From Arenibaculum pallidiluteum (lineage in GTDB: Bacteria; Pseudomonadota; Alphaproteobacteria; Azospirillales; Azospirillaceae), in assembly GCF_017355985.1 (NCBI RefSeq), contig NZ_JAFIQU010000018.1, positions 49,289-113,288 of the forward strand: a stretch of DNA of 64,000 bases, in the 5' to 3' direction. Position numbers and translations under genes: made by a program. Position 1 is the first letter of the stretch; each line of letters opens with the position of its first letter. The notes under the pieces are model-generated. The model ran no database searches. It saw only the letters and a list, made by a program, of their open reading frames with translations, and was not told the DNA's origin. This document shows, piece after piece, positions 12,240 through 22,742 of the stretch.

Positions 12240-14464
12240 ACGCGACCACCTACCTGATCGACGACTGGCTGCGCGGCGGCATCGAGGCGATCGCGCGGGC
12301 GGAGCACGGCGACCCCTTCGCGATCCTCGGCATGCATTCCGGCGGCCCGGGCAACCCCGTGACCGTCCGCACCTTCCTGCCGACGGCCGGGCGGGTCTGG
12401 GTGCTGGACGGCTCCTCGGGCGAGGCCGTGGCCGAGCTCGACCGCGTGCACCCCGAGGGCTTCTTCCTGGGCGGCGTCGAGGGGCGGACCGAGCCCTTCC
12501 CCTATCGGCTGCGGGTCCGGTGGACCGACGGCTCCATGCAGGAGTTCGAGGACGCCTATCGGTTCCCGCCGGTCCTGGGCGAGCTCGACGTGTACCTGCT
12601 GGCCGAGGGCACCCATCTCCGGAACTACGAGAAGCTCGGCGCCCATCCGACGATCCATGACGGCGTCGAGGGCGTCGCCTTCGCGGTCTGGGCGCCCAAC
12701 GCGCAGCGGGTCTCGGTGGTCGGCGCGTTCAGCGGGTGGGACGGGCGGCGCCTGCCCATGCGCAAACGCGTCGAGGTCGGCGTGTGGGAGATCTTCGTCC
12801 CTCATATCGGCGAGGGCGAGGTCTACAAGTACGAGATCCGCGGGCCCGGCGGGAACATGCAGCCGTTGAAGTCCGATCCCTATGCCTTCAGCAGCGAGCA
12901 GCCGCCCCGCACCGCCTCGGTGGTCCGCCGCATCGACCGGCACGGCTGGCGTGACCGGGACTGGATCGAAAGCCGAAGCCGCGTCGACTGGCGCTCCGTC
13001 CCCGTGTCGATCTACGAGTGCCACCTGGGCTCGTGGCGGCGCAAGGGGGAGCGGGGCGAGCAGTTCCTGACCTACCGCGAGATGGCCGAGCAGCTCGTCC
13101 CCTACGTCAAGGAGATGGGCTACACTCATATCGAGATGCTGCCCATCACCGAGTTCCCCTTCGACGGGTCGTGGGGCTACCAGCCGATTGGCCTCTACGC
13201 GCCGACCAGCCGCTTCGGGACGCCCGAGGATTTCTCGGCCTTCGTCGACGCATGCCACGCGGCCGGGATTGGCCTGCTGCTGGACTGGGTGCCCGGGCAT
13301 TTCCCGACCGACCCGCACGGCCTCGGCCTGTTCGACGGGACGCATCTCTACGAGCATGCGGACCCGCGCCAGGGCTTCCACCAGGACTGGAACACGCTGA
13401 TCTACAATTTCGGCCGGCGCGAGGTGCAGAACTTCCTGCTGGGCTCGGGGCTGTTCTGGCTGGACCGCTATCACCTGGACGGCCTGCGCGTCGACGCCGT
13501 CGCCTCCATGCTCTACCTCGACTACTCGCGCAAGGAGGGCGAGTGGATCCCCAACCAGTACGGAGGCCGCGAGAACCTGGAGGCGATCGCCTTCCTGTCG
13601 CGCATGAACGAGCTCGCCTACGGCCAGCATCCCGGCGTCATGACGGTCGCCGAGGAGTCGACGGCCTGGCCGGGCGTTTCGCGGCCGGTCTATCTCGGCG
13701 GGCTCGGTTTTGGGTTCAAATGGAACATGGGCTGGATGCACGACACGCTCCAGTACATGTCAAAGGAGCCCATCCACCGCCGCTATCACCACCACGGCAT
13801 GACCTTCGGGATGGTCTATGCCTTCTCCGAGAACTTCGTGCTGCCGCTGTCCCACGACGAGGTCGTGCACGGCAAGGGATCGCTGATCGGCAAGATGCCG
13901 GGCGACCGCTGGCAGAAATTCGCGAACCTGCGGGCCTATTACGGCTTCATGTGGACCCATCCCGGCAAGAAGCTGCTGTTCATGGGCGGCGAGTTCGGCC
14001 AAGAACGGGAGTGGAACCACGACCAGTCGCTGGACTGGCACCTGCTGGACGATCCCCTGAATGCCGGCATGCAGCGCCTCGTGCGCGACCTGAACGGCCT
14101 CTATCGCGAGCTTCCGGCGCTCCACGAGCTCGACAACGATCCGGCGGGCTTCGAGTGGATCGAGGCCAACGACAGCGACAACAGCGTCTTCGCCTATTGC
14201 CGCTGGTCCAAGGAGCGCAGGACGCTCTGCGTGGTCGTCTGCAACATGACGCCAGTTCCCCGCTACGGCTACAGGGTCGGAGTTCCGCTGCCGGGCCGTT
14301 ATCTCGAGCGCATGAACACCGATGCCAGCTCCTATGGCGGGGGTGATGTCGGCAACGGCGGAGGCGTGATCGCCGAGCCCACGGAATGGCACGGGCGGCC
14401 GCACTCGCTCGATCTGGTGCTGCCGCCCTTGGGCACGCTGGTATTCGAGCGCGTCGCGGAATAG
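12236..14464 (+). CDS. glgB: 1,4-alpha-glucan branching enzyme
   Basis: The 742-residue protein introduces alpha-1,6 branches into glycogen-like glucans. It has the long-type architecture: an N1 domain (about 10-110), the CBM48 N2 domain ([19 protein letters not shown], about 145-235), a GH13 barrel and a C-terminal beta domain. Catalytic residues are D420 in [18 protein letters not shown]473 in VAEEST, and D541 in [11 protein letters not shown]; the [13 protein letters not shown] block is also present. Its start overlaps the stop of the TreS-maltokinase gene (ATGA), so the two are translationally coupled and should act in one flux from trehalose through maltose 1-phosphate to branched glucan. 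It converges with an exported-protein gene 73 bp downstream; an imperfect GC-rich inverted repeat lies in that gap. Confidence 0.97.
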
Positions 14465-14537
14465 GCGGTGGGTTCCCTGGCCCGGTGGCTCGCCGCATTC
14501 GAGGGCGCGGTCGCCGGGCCGACGTGTTGGCCGGAGG

Positions 14538-15224
14538 CTACCAGACGTTCACCGCTCCGCCCGCGCAGCGGTAGCTGAAGCGGTCGGAGCCGGCCATGAC
14601 CGTCCCTTCCTCCCCGTCGCCGTAGGGGCGCGCCTCGGCGAAGCGAACGGGCCGGTTTCCAAACCGCTCCGCAATGCCGCGGGCGACCGTCGCCTGGCAT
14701 GCGCTGTCCGCCTCCGCCATCAGGACGGGCGCGGGCGCGGCCGGCGCGTCGTTCCATACGATGCCCTGCCCGGCGGTGCCACCGCCCGCCAGGCCCGTTC
14801 CAGTGCCCATTCCCAGGCTGGGGGTGAAGGCTGGCGGAGAGGAAGCATCCGATCCGCCAAGAAGAGATCCGAGGATTCCAAGCACCGCGACGCCGCCGAC
14901 GACGGCCGCGACGGTGCCAAGATCGGCATCGTCTTCGTCGTCCTCGTCGTAACTGCTTCCCCAGCCGCCGCGGTAGCCCCGGTCGGCCGACCGCTTGAGC
15001 CCGTCGCCATGGCGCGAGCAGTCGAATTCGTCCGTGCCGGGCCTCGCCCGCCCGCCATTGGAGGTCTCGTAACGCGGGTCGTCGCACCTCCCGTTGTGCT
15101 GCCAGCGGAACTGGCGGGCTTCCGCATCGATGGGAAGGAGCCCGATGAGCATCGCGGCCAGCGCCGCGGACAGGGTGAGACGGGATGGTCTCGTGGATGC
15201 ATCTCGGGAGGGGGCCTCGGTCAT
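14538..15224 (-). CDS. Exported protein of unknown function
   Basis: The 228-residue protein has a basic N terminus, a hydrophobic stretch (about residues 16-31) and a possible signal-peptidase site after DAEA. The mature part opens with a Cys-containing basic segment (FRWQHNGRCDDPRYE), an acidic run (SSYDEDDEDDAD), then a Gly/Val-rich hydrophobic stretch (about residues 102-122) that could be a membrane segment or a flexible spacer. A small C-terminal domain has two Cys (SACQATVARGIAERFG and FSYRCAGG) that could form a disulfide. I do not recognise the family. The C-terminal part resembles small periplasmic domains found in surface proteins of sphingomonads and related taxa, but that is only an impression. 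Confidence 0.6.
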   Translation of the reverse strand: MTEAPSRDASTRPSRLTLSAALAAMLIGLLPIDAEARQFRWQHNGRCDDPRYETSNGGRARPGTDEFDCSRHGDGLKRSADRGYRGGWGSSYDEDDEDDADLGTVAAVVGGVAVLGILGSLLGGSDASSPPAFTPSLGMGTGTGLAGGGTAGQGIVWNDAPAAPAPVLMAEADSACQATVARGIAERFGNRPVRFAEARPYGDGEEGTVMAGSDRFSYRCAGGAVNVW

Positions 15225-15387
15225 GGCGGCGATCCTGCCATGGGACGGCGTGCCCGCCTGTGTCCGGGCTCACAGCCTTTGGAGGTGGTTCCCCGGGCGG
15301 CTGCGCCGCGATGTCGGGTCGCTGTCGTGGTGGGACGGGTACGCCCGGAAGTAGAGTGGATCCGTCAGCGCCACGAGGATCTCGGCA

Positions 15388-15752
15388 ATGCCCATTCGCG
15401 TCAATCACACCCGCCTGAGGTCGGAACGGCTCGGTCGAGGGTGGTCGCAGGACCAACTGGCTGAGGTCAGCGGCGTGTGCGTCCGGACCATCCAGCGGCT
15501 CGAGCGCGGCGGGGAGGCGGCACCCGCCTTGCTTATGGCCCTGGCGGCAGCCATGTCCCTGCCGCTGACGGTTTTGCCGCTCTGGACGGACCAGCCCGCC
15601 GTGTCACGCCGCTTACAATCATGCCGGACATCGATGAGGCCAAGAAGCGCTATGCCAGCCTCATCGAGATTGTCGTCACCCACGCCGGGTCGCTGGAAGC
15701 CTCGGTGGAATCGCACGGGCGGTCGGCGATCCTGGCCGAGACGGCCGCCTGA
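15388..15752 (+). pseudogene. Broken XRE-type HTH gene, probably HTH-VOC fusion remnant
   Basis: From ATG 15388 (GAGGA nine bases upstream) the frame encodes a clear XRE-type DNA-binding domain over residues 4-62: TRLRSERLGRGWSQDQLAEV, then a recognition helix CVRTIQRLERG. After about residue 75 the protein-like sequence continues in a different frame (VTPLTIMPDIDEAKKRYASL, ending HGRSAILAET and TAA near 15752), while the original frame runs on as antisense of the kinase gene. The second part resembles the first strand and helix of a glyoxalase/VOC domain, a combination known behind such HTH domains. It is cut off well short of a full VOC domain. I read this as a frameshifted and truncated gene; a sequencing error or two separate short genes are alternatives. 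It lies 163 bp from the divergent exported-protein gene. Confidence 0.5.
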
Positions 15753-15837
15753 CAAGCCACTGGTCCGCGCTCACTCCCTGGACGCTCCAAGAGGCGTCAA
15801 TGCCGTGGCGGAGCCGCGCCCGGCTGGTTCTGCGCGG

Positions 15838-17073
15838 TCACCGGAAGCGGTTCGCCGGGATCGAGACGGTCGTGCTCCAGCCCGCAGTGCTCCAGTCCGG
15901 TCCGCAGTCCACCACGCTCGCGTCGATCTGGCTGGCCAGCGCTCGCACGAGCGTCATTCCGATGCCGCAGGCCGCTTTCGCCACGCCGGGCTCGCGGCGA
16001 TCCTTCTCGGCGCGGATCGTATGTTTCCGGTCAGATCCCGCATCCCGTCCCCCATCGGCGACCACCAGATCGACCCGGTCCGCCTCGGGCCGGCGCTGGA
16101 GCGTCACGCGGATCCAGCCGCCGTGCACCGGTGCCGCGTGCTTGATGCTGTTCATCAGCAGCTCGTTGGCGATCAGGCCCAGCGGCACGGCGGTATCCAG
16201 GTCGCAGGCGAGGCGCTCGGCCTCGACGGCGATGCCGCCGAAGCCATGAAGATCGAGGGCGGAGAGCCCCTCCGCCAGCCGCCGGAGCTGCTCGGAAAGG
16301 TCGATCCGGTCGAGCTGGCCCGACGCGTAGAGCTGCTCGTGGATCCTGCCGAGGATCACGATCCGCTGCTCGATGGCCTCCATCCGGGCGGTCGCCTCCG
16401 TCAGGTGCCCGAGCCGCACACGCTCGAACTGCAGCATGGCCACCACCGACTGCATGTTGTTCTTCACGCGGTGATGGACCTCGCGCAGCAGCACGTCCTT
16501 CTCGGACAACGCAGCCTGGAGCTGCCGCCCCGTGCGCAGGTGATCCTCGATCTCGCGGCGCAGCGCGCGGAGGGCGTCGCGGCTTTCCAGGTGAAGCATC
16601 ACCAGGCCGGCGAGATCCTGCAGGACGGCGCGGTCCGCCTCATCGAAGTCGTGGTGCGGTACCCGGTCGATGACGCAGACGGTGCCGAGCGCATGACCCT
16701 CAGGCGTGCGCAGCGGCGCGCCGGCGTAGAAGCGGATCCCGAGCTCTCCCGTGACGAGGGGATTCTTGGCGAAGCGGATGTCCCTGGCCGCGTCCTCCAC
16801 CACCATGGGCTGCTCGCCCAGGATCGCGTGCGCGCAGAAGGCGACGTCCCGGCTTGTCCATTCCACGGGGATGCCGTGGCGGGACTTGAACCATTGCCGG
16901 TTCTCGTCCAGCAGCGTGACGAGGGAGATCGGCATTCCGAACAGACGCGAGGCCAGCGCGGTGATCCGGTCCAGCGTCTCCTCGGGCGGAGTGTCGAGGA
17001 TTTCGTAGCGCCTGAGCGCCTCGAGGCGGGCGGTTTCGTCGAGCGGCATCGGTGCCTGATGGCGGGTGTCCAT
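15838..17073 (-). CDS. GAF-domain sensor histidine kinase of the HisKA_2 type
   Basis: The 411-residue soluble kinase has a GAF domain (about 20-165; EILDTPPEETLDRITALASR and FCAHAILGEQPMVVEDA are typical), a short helical linker, the HisKA_2 dimerisation segment with H-box LREVHHRVKNN (His 200/201), and a C-terminal ATPase domain with N-box LIANELLMNSIKHA and a glycine-rich GIGMTLVRALA. There is no membrane segment, so it should sense a cytoplasmic signal; FCAHAIL-type GAF domains occur in light- and redox-linked kinases, but no chromophore Cys assignment is possible. It is divergent from a lone receiver-domain gene across 207 bp, which suggests a two-component pair. This kinase class in alphaproteobacteria often feeds the general stress response. 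Confidence 0.9.
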   Translation of the reverse strand: MDTRHQAPMPLDETARLEALRRYEILDTPPEETLDRITALASRLFGMPISLVTLLDENRQWFKSRHGIPVEWTSRDVAFCAHAILGEQPMVVEDAARDIRFAKNPLVTGELGIRFYAGAPLRTPEGHALGTVCVIDRVPHHDFDEADRAVLQDLAGLVMLHLESRDALRALRREIEDHLRTGRQLQAALSEKDVLLREVHHRVKNNMQSVVAMLQFERVRLGHLTEATARMEAIEQRIVILGRIHEQLYASGQLDRIDLSEQLRRLAEGLSALDLHGFGGIAVEAERLACDLDTAVPLGLIANELLMNSIKHAAPVHGGWIRVTLQRRPEADRVDLVVADGGRDAGSDRKHTIRAEKDRREPGVAKAACGIGMTLVRALASQIDASVVDCGPDWSTAGWSTTVSIPANRFR

Positions 17074-17280
17074 GGCCCGGCCTCGGATTGTTTATCTTAA
17101 TCCGTTGGTGCCCTAACAAATACGCGGGTCCCCTGTCTCGGCAGCGGCAGGAGGCTAAGGCGGCATACGCCCATTTTCCTGCTGCGGAGGGGTGACGTGG
17201 GCTGCAACCTCGGATAAAAATGGCGTGTTTTAAGTATATGGCGTTGCCCTGCGGCACCGACCGAGGGATGAAGGCGGGGA

Positions 17281-17634
17281 ATGCGCTTTCTGGTGATCGA
17301 GGATGACAAGCAGGTTTGCGAGCTGCTGTGTCAGATGGTTGAGGATCTCGGTCACGAGGTCTGCGGGGTGGCACATGCCGTCCGGCAGGCCCAGGCCCTG
17401 ATCGAGACGACGCAGCCCGACGCCCTGGTGGTCGACGTCGATCTCGGCAAGGGCGGCAGCGGGGTCGACATCGCCGTGCAGGCCTATGTGCAGCGCGGGC
17501 TCCGGTCGCTGTTCGTCAGCGGCAACCTGGATGGCTGGGTCGTCCGCGAGGTCCAGGCGATCCGGCCCTACGGGCTGATCGCGAAGCCTTTCCCGCCGGA
17601 GGCGCTGGCGGAAACCCTCCGCCGCATCGCCTGA
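17281..17634 (+). CDS. Single-domain response regulator (receiver only)
   Basis: The 117 residues are a complete CheY-like receiver and nothing else. Acidic pocket residues EDD follow the first strand (7-9), the phospho-acceptor is D52 in LVVDVDLGKGGSG, the conserved Ser lies in FVSGN, and the conserved Lys in LIAKPF is near residue 101. The LGKGGSG loop is like that of receivers paired with HWE/HisKA_2 kinases. With no output domain it should act by protein-protein contact or as a phosphate shuttle. AAGG and GGGGA precede ATG 17281. It is transcribed away from the kinase gene. Confidence 0.9.
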   Translation: MRFLVIEDDKQVCELLCQMVEDLGHEVCGVAHAVRQAQALIETTQPDALVVDVDLGKGGSGVDIAVQAYVQRGLRSLFVSGNLDGWVVREVQAIRPYGLIAKPFPPEALAETLRRIA

Positions 17635-17698
17635 CAGTCGCTTCGCCAGACGGCTGCTTCGCCGCCACGCCGGGCCCCGTCGCGGGCCGGGCCGCCGG

Positions 17699-18802
17699 TC
17701 ATCCGGCGCTGCTCACGGGCGCAGGCGGCGACGGGCGGGCCGCATGCACCATCATCAGCTCGCCGATGTTCTCGGGCGTGATCAGTCCGATCAGACGCCC
17801 GGCCGCGTCGGTGACGCCGAGCGCGGGCGCGCCGGTCTGCTGCAGCAGGGCCAGCGCCTCGTCCAGCGTGCGCCTGTGCCCGATCTGCGGGATGTCGGCG
17901 CGCATGGCCTCCAGCACCGGGGTTTGGGCGCCCTGATCGCGCAGGGCGCGGATCATGTCCTCGCGCGTGAGAACGCCGCGCAGCCGCTCGGCCCCGTCCA
18001 CCACCGGGAACTCGCGCTGGGTCGTGCGCAGCAGCGCCTGGACGGCGTCCTCGATCCGGCTGGACGGGGGCAGGCTCTCGAATCGGGTGACCATGGCATC
18101 GGCCGTGATCATACCGCGCGCGGCGTCGCGAAGCTGAACCGCATGGGACTCCGATGCCGCCCCGAGATAGACGAAAAGCGCGATGAACAGCAGGATCGGG
18201 TTTCCGAAGAGGCCCAGCAGCCCCAGGCCGAAGGCCAGCATCTGCCCGACATTCGCCGCAACGCGCGTGCCCCGCGCGTAGCCCATGCGCTGCGCCAGCA
18301 GCGCCCGCAGCACGCGCCCCCCGTCCATGGGGAAGGCCGGCAGCAGGTTAAAAACCGCCAGGAACAGGTTCGCCGTTGCCAGCCGCGCCAACAGGTCGAC
18401 GCCGGGGTTCTGCACCTCGGCGCTACCGGCTGGGAGCGGCCCGTTCAGCAGCAGGAACAGGACGCCGGCGATCACGAAGTTGACGGCCGGCCCGGCGAGC
18501 GCCACGACCAGCTCCTGCCGGGGTTCCTCAGGGATCCGCTCCAGCCGCGCGACGCCACCGATCGGCAGCAGCGTCACGTCAGGCGTCTGCACGCCGTAGC
18601 GCCGCGCCGCGAAGACATGTCCGAATTCATGCAGGAGGACCGACATGAACAGGAGCGAGATGAAGACGACGCCCTCGACCGCGGCCGTCGCCCCGCCCTG
18701 TATGTAATGCATGGCGCCGATCCAGGCGAGCAGCAGCAGGAATGTCACGTGAATACGGATCTCCGTCCCTTTCACCGACCCGATCGGGATCGACCAGCCC
18801 AT
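17699..18802 (-). CDS. Site-2 protease (M50 family) with tandem CBS domains
   Basis: The 367-residue intramembrane zinc metalloprotease has five to six membrane segments. The zinc site is HEFGH (H58, E59, H62) and the third ligand lies in NLLPAFPMDGG (about residues 153-163). A pair of CBS domains follows from about residue 230 (MITADAMVTRFESLPPSSRI and FPVVDGAERLRGVLTREDM; then a second repeat ending GLITPENIGELM). The opening SIPIGSVKGTEIRIHVTF and the CBS pair match the Rip3/SpoIVFB-like subgroup. Such enzymes cleave membrane-embedded regulators, with the CBS domains thought to sense nucleotides. No substrate candidate is adjacent. It converges with the receiver gene. Confidence 0.93.
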   Translation of the reverse strand: MGWSIPIGSVKGTEIRIHVTFLLLLAWIGAMHYIQGGATAAVEGVVFISLLFMSVLLHEFGHVFAARRYGVQTPDVTLLPIGGVARLERIPEEPRQELVVALAGPAVNFVIAGVLFLLLNGPLPAGSAEVQNPGVDLLARLATANLFLAVFNLLPAFPMDGGRVLRALLAQRMGYARGTRVAANVGQMLAFGLGLLGLFGNPILLFIALFVYLGAASESHAVQLRDAARGMITADAMVTRFESLPPSSRIEDAVQALLRTTQREFPVVDGAERLRGVLTREDMIRALRDQGAQTPVLEAMRADIPQIGHRRTLDEALALLQQTGAPALGVTDAAGRLIGLITPENIGELMMVHAARPSPPAPVSSAG

Positions 18803-19037
18803 GTCCCGCTCCTCGCCGTTCTCGGACTGGAAACATCATAGCAGGCCGGATGGTGCAGGCGAGGCGCGCCGCGGCGGCCGAAAGGCCGAAACCGCCACTC
18901 GCCCCGGGGAATCCGATATCCTATGATGCAGGGGTATGCCTGCCGCGAAACGAAGTTCTTTGGATCTCCGCGTGACGCCCAATAAGGTTCCGGCCCGGTC
19001 GTTCCCGCCCGCAGGGGCTCAACCGGGAGGAGTTCCC

Positions 19038-19115
19038 ATGCCCGGCCGTCCGCCGTCCACCCCGTCCGTCCCCTCTTCCGGAGCGTTTGCGCTCCGCCGG
19101 TCGGGAGCTCGGTGA
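19038..19115 (+). CDS. Possible 25-residue leader peptide coupled to the ABC transporter
   Basis: A short frame starting at ATG 19038 has a strong ribosome site (GGGAGGAG, six bases upstream). It encodes a Pro/Ser/Arg-rich peptide ending FALRRSGAR and stops at TGA 19113-19115, sharing its last base with the ATG of the ATPase gene. This is the best ribosome site in the upstream region; the ATPase start itself has only GGGAG. Ribosomes initiating here would therefore be delivered to the ATPase start. The peptide matches no family I know. It may be a translational-coupling leader, an attenuator, or chance. The 235 bp before it contain no recognisable B12 or TPP riboswitch. Confidence 0.35.
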   Translation: MPGRPPSTPSVPSSGAFALRRSGAR

Positions 19116-19888
19116 TGGAGCTGTTCGTCCGCGGGCTCAGCCACCGCTATGGCGACCTGCTGGTCCTCGATTCCATCGACCTGGACGTCCGCGAGGGCGA
19201 GATCCTGGTGGTGATCGGCCCGTCGGGCTGTGGCAAGTCGACGCTGCTGGGAATTCTCGGCGGGATCGTGCCCCATGGCGGCGAGGCCGTGCGCATCGCC
19301 GGCGAGCCGCCACCGGGGTGCCTCAACCCCGTCAGCTTCGTCTTCCAGGACTTCTCGCTGCTGCCCTGGCGCAGCGTCGAGGACAATGTCGGCCTGGTGC
19401 TCGAGCATCAGCGCATGCCGACCGGGGAGCGGCGCGAGCGCGTCGAGGACTGCCTGCGCCGCATGGGCCTCCTGGAGTTCCGCAAGGCGCTGCCGAAGCA
19501 GCTTTCGGGCGGAATGCGCCAGCGTGTCGGGATTGCCCGCGCGCTGGCGACGCGGCCCGCGATCTTGCTGCTCGACGAGCCGCTCTCGGCGCTCGACGCC
19601 CAGACCCGCGACCTGCTGATGGAGGATTTCCTCGATCTCTGGAAGCGGGACCGGACCACGGCGGTCTACGTGACGCACAATCTGAACGAGGCGCTGCGCC
19701 TCGCCGACCGGGTCGTGGTCCTGACCCGCCGGCCCGGGCGCATCCGCGACATCGTGAAGGTCGGCCTGCCCCGCGAGGACCGGGCGGGCGCCGCAGGCCA
19801 GGCTTTCCTGGCCGAGGTTCACGATCGGCTGTGGGAGCTCATCAAGGCCGAGGCGCGGATCGCCGACCGGGAGATCGTCGATGCCTGA
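19115..19888 (+). CDS. ABC transporter ATPase of the nitrate/taurine/NMT1 class
   Basis: A complete ABC ATPase of 257 residues. It has Walker A GPSGCGKST (about 35-43), Q-loop FQDFSLLPWR, signature LSGGMRQRVGIARAL, Walker B ILLLDEPLSALD and the switch His in VTHNLNEA. The FSLLPWR and NLNEAL motifs place it with SsuB/TauB/ThiZ-like ATPases that work with NMT1-type binding proteins. Start choice is ATG 19115; a GTG codon directly upstream (19112) is possible. The permease gene overlaps its end by eight bases, so ATPase, permease, binding protein and perhaps bluB form one unit. The substrate is discussed under the binding protein. Confidence 0.92.
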   Translation: MELFVRGLSHRYGDLLVLDSIDLDVREGEILVVIGPSGCGKSTLLGILGGIVPHGGEAVRIAGEPPPGCLNPVSFVFQDFSLLPWRSVEDNVGLVLEHQRMPTGERRERVEDCLRRMGLLEFRKALPKQLSGGMRQRVGIARALATRPAILLLDEPLSALDAQTRDLLMEDFLDLWKRDRTTAVYVTHNLNEALRLADRVVVLTRRPGRIRDIVKVGLPREDRAGAAGQAFLAEVHDRLWELIKAEARIADREIVDA

Positions 19889-20738
19889 CACCACCGAAGC
19901 CCCGCGCCCCATGACCCGGCCGGCGCCCCAGCCCGCTGCCCAGGCTCCGGCGTCCGCCAGCCGGCCCGTGCGCTTCCGCGGCGGCGGCTTCGTGGCGGAG
20001 CCCCGGCGCTGGGCGGCCCTCCTTGCCTTCGTGATCGCCATCGCCGCCTGGGAGGCCAGCGGCCGCCTGCGCCTCGTCAGCCCGCTGTTCCTGCCGCCGC
20101 CCAGCGCGATCCTGCTGGCCCTCCAGGGACTGGTCGCCGACGGCTCGCTGGCCCGCAACCTCGCGGCCTCGCTGATGCGCATCGGCGTCGGCTGGACGCT
20201 CGGCACCGCCGCCGGCGTGCTGGTCGGCTTCGCCATGGGGATCTGGTCCATCGCCCGGGCCATCGGCCTGCCGGCGGTCTCGGCGCTGTTCCCGATCCCG
20301 AAGATCGCGCTGCTGCCGCTCTTCATCCTGTGGCTGGGGATCGGCGAGGCCTCGAAGTTCGCGACCATCGGCCTCGGCGTCTTCTTCCCCACGGTGATCG
20401 CGACCTACTCGGCGGTCGACGGCGTGCCGCGGAACCTGATCCGCATGGGACAGAGCTTCAACATGCCCTGGCTCGACGTGCTGAGGAAGGTGGTGCTGCC
20501 CGGCGCCATGCCGGGCATTCTCGCCGGGTTCCGCATCAGCGCGTCGATCGCGCTGATCCTCGTGGTCTCGGCCGAGATGATCGGCGCGGACTACGGGATC
20601 GGCGCCTTCGTGCTGAACGCGGGCAATCTGATGCTGACCGACCAGCTTCTGGCGGGCGTGCTCGTCCTGTCGCTGCTGGGCCTTGCGATCGGAACCGCGC
20701 TCTCCCTGCTGGAGAAGACCTTGCTGAAATGGCGCTGA
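19881..20738 (+). CDS. ABC transporter permease of the SsuC/TauC/ThiX class
   Basis: The 285-residue inner-membrane permease has a Pro/Ala-rich cytoplasmic N terminus (about 40 residues) and then six membrane segments. The LWLGIGEASKFATIGLGVFFP and VDGVPRNLIRMGQSF region carries the EAA loop that couples to the ATPase (MPWLDVLRKVVLPGAMPGILAG, about 200-220), in the form typical of nitrate, sulfonate and NMT1-class importers. It begins inside the ATPase gene (8-bp overlap) and is followed by 103 bp before the binding-protein gene. Nothing in the sequence indicates a defect. Confidence 0.92.
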   Translation: MPDTTEAPRPMTRPAPQPAAQAPASASRPVRFRGGGFVAEPRRWAALLAFVIAIAAWEASGRLRLVSPLFLPPPSAILLALQGLVADGSLARNLAASLMRIGVGWTLGTAAGVLVGFAMGIWSIARAIGLPAVSALFPIPKIALLPLFILWLGIGEASKFATIGLGVFFPTVIATYSAVDGVPRNLIRMGQSFNMPWLDVLRKVVLPGAMPGILAGFRISASIALILVVSAEMIGADYGIGAFVLNAGNLMLTDQLLAGVLVLSLLGLAIGTALSLLEKTLLKWR

Positions 20739-20841
20739 CGCGGTCGGCGCCCGATCGCGGGCCGCGGCCGTCCCGATGGGCGCGGCGGCGGCCCGTCCAA
20801 CGAAGGCCGGAAATCCGGCATCCACCAGGGAGAACCACCCC

Positions 20842-22696
<1,855 letters not shown>

Positions 22697-22742
22697 TTTC
22701 CGTCTCCGGAGGCGCGGATCGGCAGCCGGCTTCACGCCAGTC

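Noticed and set aside
15753-17100. Continuation of the plus-strand HTH frame to a 570-residue open frame
   Set aside because: It is antisense of the well-supported GAF/HisKA_2 kinase gene, and its translation looks like low-complexity shadow sequence. High GC keeps antisense frames open.
18803-19037. B12 or TPP riboswitch ahead of the ABC transporter-bluB genes
   Set aside because: I looked for the B12 box and for the TPP CUGAGA/ACCUGA blocks on the plus strand and saw neither. A covariance search would be decisive.
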